Below are positions 36,436-44,316 of a stretch of DNA of 64,000 nucleotides, piece after piece; position 1 is the stretch's first letter; every line of letters begins with the position of its first letter. The stretch is from Rothia sp. (in: high G+C Gram-positive bacteria). GTDB taxonomy: Bacteria > Actinomycetota > Actinomycetes > Actinomycetales > Micrococcaceae. The translations under genes were made by a program, and so were the position numbers. The stretch is taken from assembly GCF_030540545.1 (NCBI RefSeq), contig NZ_JAUNVZ010000004.1, positions 1 to 64,000 of the forward strand. Direction: 5' to 3'. The notes under the pieces are model-generated. The model saw only the letters and a program-made list of their open reading frames with translations. It had not been told where the DNA came from and ran no database searches.

Positions 36436-36464
36436 TGACAATTATTCGCATTTAATGCTAAGCT
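36436..36464 (+). promoter_or_regulatory. candidate Zur box / promoter between divergent surface genes
   Basis: TGACAATTATTCGCA (36436-36450) is an imperfect dyad agreeing at 11 of 15 positions with the Zur-box form TGAAAATGATTTTCA as I remember it. It overlaps a possible -35 (TGACAA), 17 nt before TAAGCT (36459-36464). Another dyad (TTGAGA...TCTCAA, about 36403-36424) lies towards the minus-strand gene. Regulation by zinc is inferred. Confidence 0.45.
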
Positions 36465-36492
36465 GAGGATAACTCCGAAGAGAAAGGTAATC

Positions 36493-39186
36493 ATGCACAC
36501 GCCTACACGCACCCAACGACGGGTCAGCGGAACCCTGAGCGCCCTCGCAGCTCTGAGCCTGCTCGCAGCGGGCGGCCTGGCACCCATCTTCCCCGCCACC
36601 GCGGGCCCCGACGACGGGCGCATCGTCACCTCCAAGGGGCACGTCGACGCCCCCAAAGTCTACTGGTCCAACGGCACCTTCACCCTCAAAAACGAAGCCA
36701 ACCCCTATAAAACCGGGGTGCAAGAATTCGACCTGAACACCACCGTCAACTGGGTAGGTAAAGGCTGGGACGGCCGCGACGGTAGCCCCCAGTACATCTT
36801 CCAACCCGCCGGCAAACCCTCCCTGGCATTCCTTGGCTCCAACGCCACGCTCTATATGGCACCGGGTTTGACCCGCGGCAACCACGACCCCATCTGGGCG
36901 GGACTGGGCGCCGATAGTAATATCCCCGTGGAGCTCTTCCGCGACGGTGTATTCGTCACCGATATCCTCTCCGTAGAGGGTCCGGGGCGCATGGAACTCT
37001 TCCGCCACAGCAGCGAAATCGACCCCCTGGCAACCCACCGCATGCTCTCCAGCACCGATATTGGGCTGCACTCCTGGCTGCTGACCCAGGGCGCGCACAC
37101 GCACAATATCACCACCTTCTCCCGCCCCGGCAGGTACGTGGTGACCTACCGCGCTATAGCCCGCGCCCAGGACGGCACCCTGATTCAATCCGAACCCCAG
37201 CAGCTCTCCTGGCAGGTGGGAGGCGCCTCCCCCATCAGTGGCGAAGGAACACCCAATGCAGTGCCCACCCAGGACCGCTATAACGCCGCACCCGTGGGCA
37301 ATCTGGACGCCGCCGGATACACCCTGAGCATTGCACCCCACGCCGGGCGCGAGAATGCCGGGGACGAGCACCTGAGCGATATTGATTTCCGCGCAGCCAA
37401 TACCGAGCTGCGCGGCACCCTGACCCTGTTCAATAACGGCTACTTTTTGACCGATCTGCCGGTGAACAACGGTAACGCCCACTGGGAAGAGCTCATGGGG
37501 AGCGAACACTCGGTCATTACCGCCGTCTTTACCCCCGAAAGCGGTGCTTCCTCCGATAGTGAGGCTGCACGCTGGATCTCCAACCCCCTAAGCTTTGAAC
37601 CGGGTATCGGTGCCAGCGTCTCCAGCGCCGAGGGTAATGGCTCATGGCCCGAAAAGATCCTGGAGCCCGCCAATACAGCCCTGCCCACCGGCGAATACAC
37701 CCTCAGTAGCGCCGACTACAGTGTACAGGTGAGTGAAGAGCCCGGATATAGCGGCGAAGAGAAGGTACGTCGCGTAACCATTCGCTTTGCCGACCCGAAT
37801 TTCAGGGGCTTTATTCGCGGCGGATTCTATGAAAAGGATGAGCAGACCTACCCCTCCCTGGAACTAGAAAGCACCGTGGTCAATGGTGAGGCGAGTTTTT
37901 CCTTTGAGGATGACGATTGGCTGCAGAAGTTGCGCCTGGAGGTCAAGGTGCTACCCCACCCTGAGATGAAGGCATCCGCTTCGTCCCTGGTGGTTGCGCC
38001 CGAATATGCCGCCGGTATGGACTATAGGGTGAGCGGCGCGCTGAAGGTGGATGCGCTCGCCAGCGCAACGCCCAGCCCCAGCCAGCCCGTGCCTAGTGAA
38101 CCTGTACCCAGTACCCCGGCACCCGGTGATTCTTCGGCGCCCGTAAACCCGGTACCCAGTGCCTCCGCCACGTCCCCTGTGCCCACTTCACCGGCACCCA
38201 CCCCGGCACGCTGCGAAGCGCCCCCGGTACTCACCCACGGTCACTTTGACCTGCAAGCAAAACTGGAGAATAACCAGCTGAGTATTGGGCTCAAAGACGA
38301 TAGCGGAATCATTGACCCGCACTCCACGGTACGCCCGGTAGACTCGGTGATTCTTGGCGTGGATGAGCGCGCCCGTCGCACCCGCACCTCCCGCATGGCT
38401 GAACCCGAACTGGACTTTATCGGCCCGGTGGGTACCGCTTTCTATGGGCTTCCCCAAACCCAGGCGAACGGTCTGCCCTGGCCCGGATATAGTACCGAGC
38501 TGATCGATTACTCTCAGCTGCGCGGCGGCGTGAAGCTGCACGTGGAGCCGGTTTCCATGCCTGCCGGTGCGCGTTTTGGCCTCTTTAGTCAGTCGCTGAC
38601 CGGGGTGAGTATGCTGCTGGATTCCACCCAATCCAAGAGCGTGATTGACGCCGACTACGCCACCCACGCCCACGCGAATTGGGTCTTTACCGAACCGGGC
38701 GACTATGAGCTGCGCGTGTACTACACCGCAACTCTTGTCAACGGTACCGAGGTGCGCACTGAGCAGAAGAGCCTGCGTTTTGCCGTGGGTGCCGATGCGC
38801 TTGCTGCCCGTCAGAAGGCATGCGATACTTCTGCTTCACCGTCCGATTCGTCCTCGGCTGCCCTGCCGGGTGTGCGCCGAGTGGGCGATAGCTCCCTTGC
38901 TGCCGGTGCTTCCGCGCCCGGTGCGAAGCAGAGCGAGCCTGCCTCTAGTTCCTCAGATAGTGCCGCAGTAGCGAATAAGCCAGCTCAAAAGAGCGATACG
39001 GGCACACATTCGGGAGTATCATCTCAGGGTTCTTCCGGTACCGGGTCCTCCGGGGCGACAAAGGCTCAATCCGGCGCCCTTGCCGCCACGGGCTTCTCGC
39101 CCCTGGGAACGGTTGCCGCCGGAACCGTGATTCTGGCTATCGGTAGCGCCCTGGTGATCTATCGCCGCAGGGGTCGCAGCCTCTAA
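36493..39186 (+). CDS. large LAXTG-anchored surface protein of the metal-transport cluster
   Basis: 897 residues. Signal peptide (about 1-37), first repeat domain (about 40-255; AHTHNITTFSRPGRYVVTYRA, core Trp missing), a middle beta-rich region (about 270-510) without recognised family, a Pro/Ser/Val linker, and a last canonical repeat (about 590-775; THAHANWVFTEPGDYELR). A Ser/Ala stalk, LAATG, helix and RRRGRSL tail follow. It is divergent from the transporter operon and likely regulated with it. One degenerate and one intact HxH-W-F repeat suggest the first has lost part of its site. Confidence 0.88.
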   Translation: MHTPTRTQRRVSGTLSALAALSLLAAGGLAPIFPATAGPDDGRIVTSKGHVDAPKVYWSNGTFTLKNEANPYKTGVQEFDLNTTVNWVGKGWDGRDGSPQYIFQPAGKPSLAFLGSNATLYMAPGLTRGNHDPIWAGLGADSNIPVELFRDGVFVTDILSVEGPGRMELFRHSSEIDPLATHRMLSSTDIGLHSWLLTQGAHTHNITTFSRPGRYVVTYRAIARAQDGTLIQSEPQQLSWQVGGASPISGEGTPNAVPTQDRYNAAPVGNLDAAGYTLSIAPHAGRENAGDEHLSDIDFRAANTELRGTLTLFNNGYFLTDLPVNNGNAHWEELMGSEHSVITAVFTPESGASSDSEAARWISNPLSFEPGIGASVSSAEGNGSWPEKILEPANTALPTGEYTLSSADYSVQVSEEPGYSGEEKVRRVTIRFADPNFRGFIRGGFYEKDEQTYPSLELESTVVNGEASFSFEDDDWLQKLRLEVKVLPHPEMKASASSLVVAPEYAAGMDYRVSGALKVDALASATPSPSQPVPSEPVPSTPAPGDSSAPVNPVPSASATSPVPTSPAPTPARCEAPPVLTHGHFDLQAKLENNQLSIGLKDDSGIIDPHSTVRPVDSVILGVDERARRTRTSRMAEPELDFIGPVGTAFYGLPQTQANGLPWPGYSTELIDYSQLRGGVKLHVEPVSMPAGARFGLFSQSLTGVSMLLDSTQSKSVIDADYATHAHANWVFTEPGDYELRVYYTATLVNGTEVRTEQKSLRFAVGADALAARQKACDTSASPSDSSSAALPGVRRVGDSSLAAGASAPGAKQSEPASSSSDSAAVANKPAQKSDTGTHSGVSSQGSSGTGSSGATKAQSGALAATGFSPLGTVAAGTVILAIGSALVIYRRRGRSL

Positions 39187-39248
39187 ATTCACGGGAAGAG
39201 ACACGCCCGGGCGGCGCGGATTATTCAGAAAGGCTAAAAATTTTGCCG

Positions 39249-39277
39249 TTGACATGCTGAAATATCGGTGATGTATA
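39249..39277 (+). promoter_or_regulatory. strong sigma-70-like promoter with no gene downstream
   Basis: Perfect TTGACA (39249-39254), 17-nt spacer, TGTATA (39272-39277); a perfect TATAAT overlaps at 39276-39281. Confidence 0.55.
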
Positions 39278-39285
39278 TAATAATC

Positions 39286-39440
39286 CCGATACTATGAGAT
39301 GGTGACAGGCTGTCGGTATAATCTGAGTTAACTACCACCGATAACCTGAAACACTCAACTTCAGTAAAGACTTCCGCGCTGCGACTTCCTATAGAATACG
39401 TAGCAAGAACCCCCGACACGATACCGTGTCGGGGGTTCTT
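39286..39440 (+). ncRNA. candidate small RNA
   Basis: About 155 nt between a consensus promoter and a perfect 16-bp terminator hairpin with TTCTT. No open frame of note. The short TATCGGTG near the promoter recurs inverted (CACCGATA at 39336-39343). The evidence is only positional. Confidence 0.3.
39405..39440. terminator. bidirectional terminator
   Basis: AAGAACCCCCGACACG (39405-39420) pairs perfectly with 39425-39440 around ATAC, between convergent transcription units. Confidence 0.85.
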
Positions 39441-39492
39441 CAGTTTCAGCGCATAAGCCTAGCGCACGTGCGGCGCTGGCTCAGCGCAGAGA

Positions 39493-41481
39493 CTACTGCC
39501 AAATACGCACGCGATCTTCGGGAGCCAGGTAGAGCTTATCGCCCTCGGCAACCTCAAACGCATCGTAGAAGGCATCAATATTACGCACAATACCGTTCAC
39601 GCGGAACTCATCGGGGGAGTGCGGATCCACCGAAATCATCAGCTCCTCGTGCTGCGGGCGGGACTTGGTACGCCAACCCTGAGCGGTAGACCAGAAGAAA
39701 CGCTGCAGAGCGGTCTTGCCATCCAGCACCGGCGCGGTTTCCAAGGTCAGACCCTCCTCCGCCAGCGCCAGCTCATAGGCTGCCAGGGCAATGGACAGAC
39801 CCGAAAGGTCACCAATATTCTCGCCCAGAGTTAGCTCACCATTCACATGGAACTTCTCAGGATCCAGCTGTGCCGGGGTGTAGGAATTGTACTGCTCCAC
39901 CAGCTTCTGGGTGCGCTTGGTGAACTCTTCGTGGTCTTCCTCAGTCCACCAATTATTCAGTGCACCGTCGCCATCGTAGAGCGAGCCCTTATCGTCGAAA
40001 CCGTGACCGATTTCGTGACCGATCACCATGCCAATACCGCCGTAGTTTGCCGCATCATCAGCTTCGGGGTCGAAGAAGGGCGGGCGCAAAATAGCCGCGG
40101 GGAACACGATCTCATTCGCCGGGGGCATGTAGTAGGCGTTGACGGTCTGCGGGGACATGAGCCATTCGGTCTTATCCACCGGCTTGCCATTGCGCTCAAT
40201 CATGAAATCGCTATCGAATGCTGCGGTGCGGCGCAGATTCTCAAAGAGATCATTGGGATCCAGGCTTAGACCGGAGTAGTCACGCCACTGATCGGGGTAG
40301 CCGATCTTGGTGACGAACTTGGAGAGCTTCTCCAGTGCCTTGGTGCGGGTTTCTTCGGTCATCCAATCCAGGGTCTGGATAGAGTTGCGGTATGCCTGCA
40401 GCAGGTGGTTGACCAGCTTGAGCATCTTCTCCTTGTCGGAGGGCGGGAAATGCACGGCAACGTATTCCTTGCCGAGTTCCTGATCCAGGGCGTTTTCTAC
40501 CGCTGCAACACCGCGCTTCCAGCGCTCGCGCTGCTCCTGGGTGCCGGAGAGGGTCTTGCCGTAGAACTCGAAGTTCAGGCTGGAGATTTCCTCGTGCAGG
40601 AAGGGTGCGCGGGAGCGCAGGGCGCACCACAGTGCCCAGAGCTTCCAGGTCATCAGCGGGGTGTTGGTCCACATTGTGCCCACTGCCTCGAAGAAGGAGG
40701 GCTGGGAGACAATAATCTTGCCCAGCTTTTCGGGGTCGGTACCCAGGGACGCGAGCCAGAGTTCGTAGGGGAATCCGGGGAACTTTTCTTCCAGTTCTGC
40801 CGGGGTATAGGGGTTGTACTTGGCTTCTGCGTCGCGGTTGCGCACAACATCCCAGTGAGCGGAGGCGATTTCGGATTCGTGGGCGAAGATAATCTGAGCT
40901 GCTTCTTCCGGGCTCAGACCGAAGGGCTCGGCGTAGCCGGTGGCTGCGAACATCTTGGCAACGAATTCAATGTATGCCTGGCAGATCTGCTCGTACTTTT
41001 CTTCGCGGTAGTATGCCTCATCGGGCAGACCCAGACCGGACTGGGAGATGAAGAAAGTGTAGTTCTCCGGATTCTTGGCGTCAATGCTGGTGTACCAGCC
41101 AATCAGCTGCGCAATGCCGGAGCGGGACATGAGCGCCAGGGTGAGTGCCAGCGCGGTGGGGGTGGGTGCGGCGAGGATCGGCGCTACTTCTTTATCCAGC
41201 GGTGCCAGGCGGTCTTCCTCGATCTTTTCGGTGTTCATGAAGGAGGAGTAGAGCGCGCCGATGCGGCTGCTGGGGTCTTCTACGGCGATGCGTTCGATAA
41301 TTTCACGCACGTGCTTTTCTGCGTCGTCGCGCAGGGTGTAGAGGCCGCCGTCTTTGGAGCGGTCTGCGGGGATTTCGTAGGTGTCGAGCCAGCGGCCGTT
41401 GACATGGCGGAAGAAGTCATCGCCGGGCTTGACGGTCTCGTCAACCCATTCGGTGACGATGCCTGATTTAAGAGTACTCAT
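39493..41481 (-). CDS. pepO: M13-family zinc metallopeptidase
   Basis: 662 residues, the full length for a soluble M13 (neprilysin/PepO) peptidase. Zinc motif HEIGH near residue 488 (MVIGHEIGHGFDDKG), the third ligand in GENIGDLSG near residue 550, substrate-binding NAYY (VNAYYMPP) near 445, and the terminal IWQ. There is no signal peptide, so it is cytoplasmic or leaves by another route. It cleaves oligopeptides. Single-gene unit with a hairpin at its end. Confidence 0.93.
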   Translation of the reverse strand: MSTLKSGIVTEWVDETVKPGDDFFRHVNGRWLDTYEIPADRSKDGGLYTLRDDAEKHVREIIERIAVEDPSSRIGALYSSFMNTEKIEEDRLAPLDKEVAPILAAPTPTALALTLALMSRSGIAQLIGWYTSIDAKNPENYTFFISQSGLGLPDEAYYREEKYEQICQAYIEFVAKMFAATGYAEPFGLSPEEAAQIIFAHESEIASAHWDVVRNRDAEAKYNPYTPAELEEKFPGFPYELWLASLGTDPEKLGKIIVSQPSFFEAVGTMWTNTPLMTWKLWALWCALRSRAPFLHEEISSLNFEFYGKTLSGTQEQRERWKRGVAAVENALDQELGKEYVAVHFPPSDKEKMLKLVNHLLQAYRNSIQTLDWMTEETRTKALEKLSKFVTKIGYPDQWRDYSGLSLDPNDLFENLRRTAAFDSDFMIERNGKPVDKTEWLMSPQTVNAYYMPPANEIVFPAAILRPPFFDPEADDAANYGGIGMVIGHEIGHGFDDKGSLYDGDGALNNWWTEEDHEEFTKRTQKLVEQYNSYTPAQLDPEKFHVNGELTLGENIGDLSGLSIALAAYELALAEEGLTLETAPVLDGKTALQRFFWSTAQGWRTKSRPQHEELMISVDPHSPDEFRVNGIVRNIDAFYDAFEVAEGDKLYLAPEDRVRIWQ

Positions 41482-41572
41482 GACTCAATTCTAGAACGCT
41501 TCGCGCCGCGGCGGGCGGCTTTGAGCCCTGTGTTCGCTTAATACTTAAGGGTTCGGAGGCTTATACTTCGTG

Positions 41573-41605
41573 AGGCACTTCGCTGGGTACAAGCTTTTTA
41601 GAAGG
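41573..41605 (+). pseudogene. stub of a second copy of the 243-residue unknown gene
   Basis: The bases encode REALRWVQAF and a stop, against REALRWVQAY and stop at the 3' end of 43426-44157; similarity continues a few bases past both stops (TAGAAGGAA). Nothing of the rest of the gene is recognisable upstream, where the M13 peptidase begins. Confidence 0.7.
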
Positions 41606-41736
41606 AAGCGGTCGGATAGAGCTCTACCGAACACCCACGGGTGTCTATTGGGTGGTGGTACATTGTGTTTTAAATTGCTATAGTGTAATTAATTCGAGTC
41701 TTAAAAATATCCATAATATATGTCAATAAATGCATA

Positions 41737-41765
41737 TTGAACATTACAGTAGATAAGTGTAAAAT
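41737..41765 (+). promoter_or_regulatory. sigma-70-like promoter of the I36-like gene
   Basis: TTGAAC (41737-41742), exactly 17 nt, TAAAAT (41760-41765). The start would be near 41772, about 200 nt before the ATG. Confidence 0.55.
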
Positions 41766-41970
41766 ATCTGAAATTTTCGAGGCATGAGTGTATACTTAAA
41801 AATATTCAAGGAGGCTCTAGTAGATGTATTACCTACAGATGTAATGCACAGTGAGTCTATAAGGGTCTCTGTGGTAATCTTTCAAATATTGGAAGGCGCC
41901 ACGATAAGGTGAAGGCAGCGGTGCCTCTGTAGGACAGACTGCCATGTGATCCCAGAAGGGGATGATTTTA

Positions 41971-42330
41971 ATGAAGACTTTGCGCATGTTGGTTCTGATG
42001 TTTTCTGTTATGTGCTCTGCAGGATTGATGGGCGTGCCGAGCGCCAATGCGGAAGTGCAGACCTTCTTGAACGTTAACTACGAATGGCATAGCCGTGCGT
42101 TTTCCTACAGGTGGACTGGTGATTACAATATTCCCGGGTGGATGAATGACAATGTCTCCTCGGTGCGTAATCAGGATGGTGCTCATGTTGAATATTGGGA
42201 GGATGGCAATTGTCAGGGTCGCCATATGACCAGTCGTGAGAGCTTCAATGATCTGGGTGCTGTAAATGATGATTTGCGGTGGTGGGAGAACTGGAATGAT
42301 CGTGTTAGTTCGTTCAGGATTATCTTCTAG
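41971..42330 (+). CDS. small secreted protein, peptidase inhibitor I36 / crystallin-like
   Basis: 119 residues from the ATG at 41971 (AGAAGGGG upstream; an ATG at 41962 is too close to it). Signal peptide about 1-27 (...GVPSANA). The mature part of about 90 residues has the beta-gamma crystallin-type pattern NVSSVRN...VEYWEDGNCQGRHM...VNDDLRWWENWNDRVSSFRI, as in I36-type inhibitors of metalloproteases. Exported; it could inhibit a protease or act as a structural or competition factor. Followed after a hairpin by a lipoprotein gene. Confidence 0.7.
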   Translation: MKTLRMLVLMFSVMCSAGLMGVPSANAEVQTFLNVNYEWHSRAFSYRWTGDYNIPGWMNDNVSSVRNQDGAHVEYWEDGNCQGRHMTSRESFNDLGAVNDDLRWWENWNDRVSSFRIIF

Positions 42331-42362
42331 GGTACTGATATAAGTACTATAAGATTTGGTGG

Positions 42363-42394
42363 GAGAGTGGTTGGTTAGGAATCTAACCACTCTC
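42363..42394 (+). terminator. hairpin between the I36-like and lipoprotein genes
   Basis: GAGAGTGGTT (42363-42372) pairs with AACCACTCTC (42385-42394). No U-tract; may be an attenuator that lowers the downstream gene. Confidence 0.6.
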
Positions 42395-42415
42395 TACCAT
42401 CTCGAGGAGGAGAAT

Positions 42416-43273
42416 ATGAAATTTCGATATGCAGGATCTTTGCTTCTCTCTTTACTATTGGTGTCTTGCTCTGCATTCACTGAACGAGACGTGAATACTC
42501 GTGCAATTCTGGACTATGAGAGTAATCAAATTATCTACCCTCTCGATGAGTACTATTTTTCTTTGCGTGAAGAAGACGTCATGCTAGAAGCGTACTCTGT
42601 GTTACGAGTATCTTGCCTCAGGGAAAAAGGGTACCCAGATTTGAAACAGCAGCCTATACCTCAGCGTATGTATAACACCTATGGTGCGTGGAGTCCTGAC
42701 TACGCAAAAAAATATGGGTATGGTCAGAATAAAAGCCAAGAATCATCTGACTGGGATAAGTCATATTCAGTAATCCCATCCTCCGTAGCAGCAGAATGTC
42801 GTAAAGAACATAGAGCTGATTTTGACCGCCTCGATTCAACTAGCCACGATAATGAAGATGGGCGTTTTGTCGCAAAACTACGCTCAGAGGCATATAACAA
42901 TGCACAGAAAACACCTGAATGGCGACAAGCTCGTGAAAAGTGGTGGGCGTGTCTTTCGGATAAGGGTCTAACCCCGAATAAACAGGACGGTAAGTGGGGA
43001 ACTCAGGAGCTCGATAATCTGCGAAGCCGCACCACGAACCAGGATGGAAGCCAGGCGGATATGAGCCAAGAAGACAAGACAGAAGAGATTCGTATCGCTA
43101 CGATTGCTGCGGAGTGTAATGTCTCAACGGGTATGGCTCAAACACTTGCTGATGTGGAAGCATCATATCAGATGCCCCTGATTCGAAAGAATCAGGTAAA
43201 GCTCAATGAGATTAAAGAGCGAAAAGGGAAGAGCTTGGAATTCGCGCGTACCATCATTGCAACTAAGCAGTAA
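42416..43273 (+). CDS. lipoprotein of unknown family (paralogue of 52284-53087)
   Basis: 285 residues from the ATG at 42416 behind GAGGAGGAGA. Lipobox LVSC at about residues 15-18, so lipid-anchored outside the membrane. The mature part is polar, with a pattern repeated in the paralogue at 52.3 kb: ILDYESNQIIYPL near the N-terminus, W.PDYAKKYGY, a Trp-rich REKWWACLSDKGLTP segment and EEIRIATIAAECN...DVEASYQMPLIRKNQ. Four conserved cysteines may pair. I do not recognise the family. In both loci it follows a small ORF. Confidence 0.75.
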   Translation: MKFRYAGSLLLSLLLVSCSAFTERDVNTRAILDYESNQIIYPLDEYYFSLREEDVMLEAYSVLRVSCLREKGYPDLKQQPIPQRMYNTYGAWSPDYAKKYGYGQNKSQESSDWDKSYSVIPSSVAAECRKEHRADFDRLDSTSHDNEDGRFVAKLRSEAYNNAQKTPEWRQAREKWWACLSDKGLTPNKQDGKWGTQELDNLRSRTTNQDGSQADMSQEDKTEEIRIATIAAECNVSTGMAQTLADVEASYQMPLIRKNQVKLNEIKERKGKSLEFARTIIATKQ

Positions 43274-43425
43274 GTGATTGTATTGATTAAGGTATCACTA
43301 GAACTTGTCTAGAGATTCGGTAGGGTCTAGGGTCTTGACGGGAACGTCGCGTGAGAATACTCTGTGTTTGAAAGCCTTGTCGGACGGGTAGGGAAATATT
43401 CTGAGGAGATAAGGAGATAAACATC

Positions 43426-44157
43426 GTGCACTATACTCGCTTCCCTATCTCTGCAGAAAGCAATAGCTACCACGGCATGCACCTGCACGCCGGCCTGCTC
43501 TATGCTGAGAACACAGAATTCACTTTCCTGTGCCCTGAACCTATCCGTCTAAGTAATGGAACCTATTGGGGAGAGCTTACGCCCTTGCTCTATATAGGGT
43601 TGGGCTCAACCCCTCATACTGAACGTATAGAATATGTCATGACTGAAGAGGGTGTAGCTTTATATTTCATTCAGGAGCATCTATGGGATGAATATGAATA
43701 CACGGCTATTGCTCGTATCGGTGTAGACAGGGCAGTTTCTTGGGAAAAGCAGAGCGGGAATGAACGAGTGCAGGCCTTCTGTCGGGATGTTGCTGATGCT
43801 TTCGCTCGGGAGCTTGGTCTTCCCCCGCGGATTCTGCAGTCCGGTGAACATACAGCGACTCGTATTCGCGACTATGATGCGGCTGTGCACTACAATCACC
43901 GGGGCAAGATAGTTCACCTGGTGTACGCATCAACCATCTACGATAACGATGATCAGCCTGTGCAGATGATGAAAGATATTCGCGTGCATTCGTCGGGACA
44001 GGCTCGCGGGTACGGGTTGGTGCTTCACGGTGGATCCGTGCCCACTCAGTATAAAGATGTTTCGATACTTCATGACCCGATCTTTGCCCCCTCTCTGTAT
44101 GGTGAACAGATTCCTGAAAATATTCGAGAGGCACTTCGCTGGGTACAAGCCTACTAG
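43426..44157 (+). CDS. unknown 243-residue soluble protein
   Basis: GTG start with AAGGAGA 8 nt upstream. No signal peptide, no helices. Mixed alpha/beta with an acidic middle (EEHLWDEYEY) and a His-rich start (YHGMHLHAGL). No family recognised. Composition is lower in GC than the core genes. The stub at 41573-41605 shows that a second copy once lay on the other side of the I36-lipoprotein pair, as seen in arrays of immunity or effector genes; that role is inference. Confidence 0.6.
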   Translation: MHYTRFPISAESNSYHGMHLHAGLLYAENTEFTFLCPEPIRLSNGTYWGELTPLLYIGLGSTPHTERIEYVMTEEGVALYFIQEHLWDEYEYTAIARIGVDRAVSWEKQSGNERVQAFCRDVADAFARELGLPPRILQSGEHTATRIRDYDAAVHYNHRGKIVHLVYASTIYDNDDQPVQMMKDIRVHSSGQARGYGLVLHGGSVPTQYKDVSILHDPIFAPSLYGEQIPENIREALRWVQAY

Positions 44158-44263
44158 AAGGAAATGAACGTTTAGATTCCCCTACTACTCGAAGAGCCGT
44201 GGTGGACGATCGACGTGAAGCAATAAGCAGGCTAGATGCGCATATAGCCATACACTTGATAGA

Positions 44264-44295
44264 GCCCCGGCGGCAGAACAATTTCCTGCCGGGGC
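44264..44295 (-). terminator. terminator-like hairpin behind the sugar transporter
   Basis: GCCCCGGC (44264-44271) pairs with GCCGGGGC (44288-44295), with additional pairing inside the loop. Confidence 0.65.
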
Positions 44296-44316
44296 ACTAT
44301 AGTGTCGGTAGAGAAG

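Larger units (their letters stand above)
39187..39492. other. 306-bp gene-free region
   Basis: No gene. It carries a strong plus-strand promoter-like sequence (39249-39277), a possible second -10 (TATAAT at 39317-39322) and a perfect terminator hairpin (39405-39440) shared with the M13 peptidase gene. See the candidate small RNA. Confidence 0.6.
41482..41970 (+). other. about 490-bp region: gene stub plus long leader
   Basis: Low-GC. Contains the stub of a second copy of the 243-residue unknown gene (41573-41605) and a promoter (41737-41765) giving a leader of about 200 nt for the I36-like gene. A ribosome-binding site AAGGAGG at 41808-41814 precedes only a six-codon frame (from 41824). Confidence 0.55.

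Noticed and set aside
41824-41844. Six-codon frame behind AAGGAGG in the I36-like leader
   Set aside because: Too short to assert; no attenuator structure directly after it was recognised.
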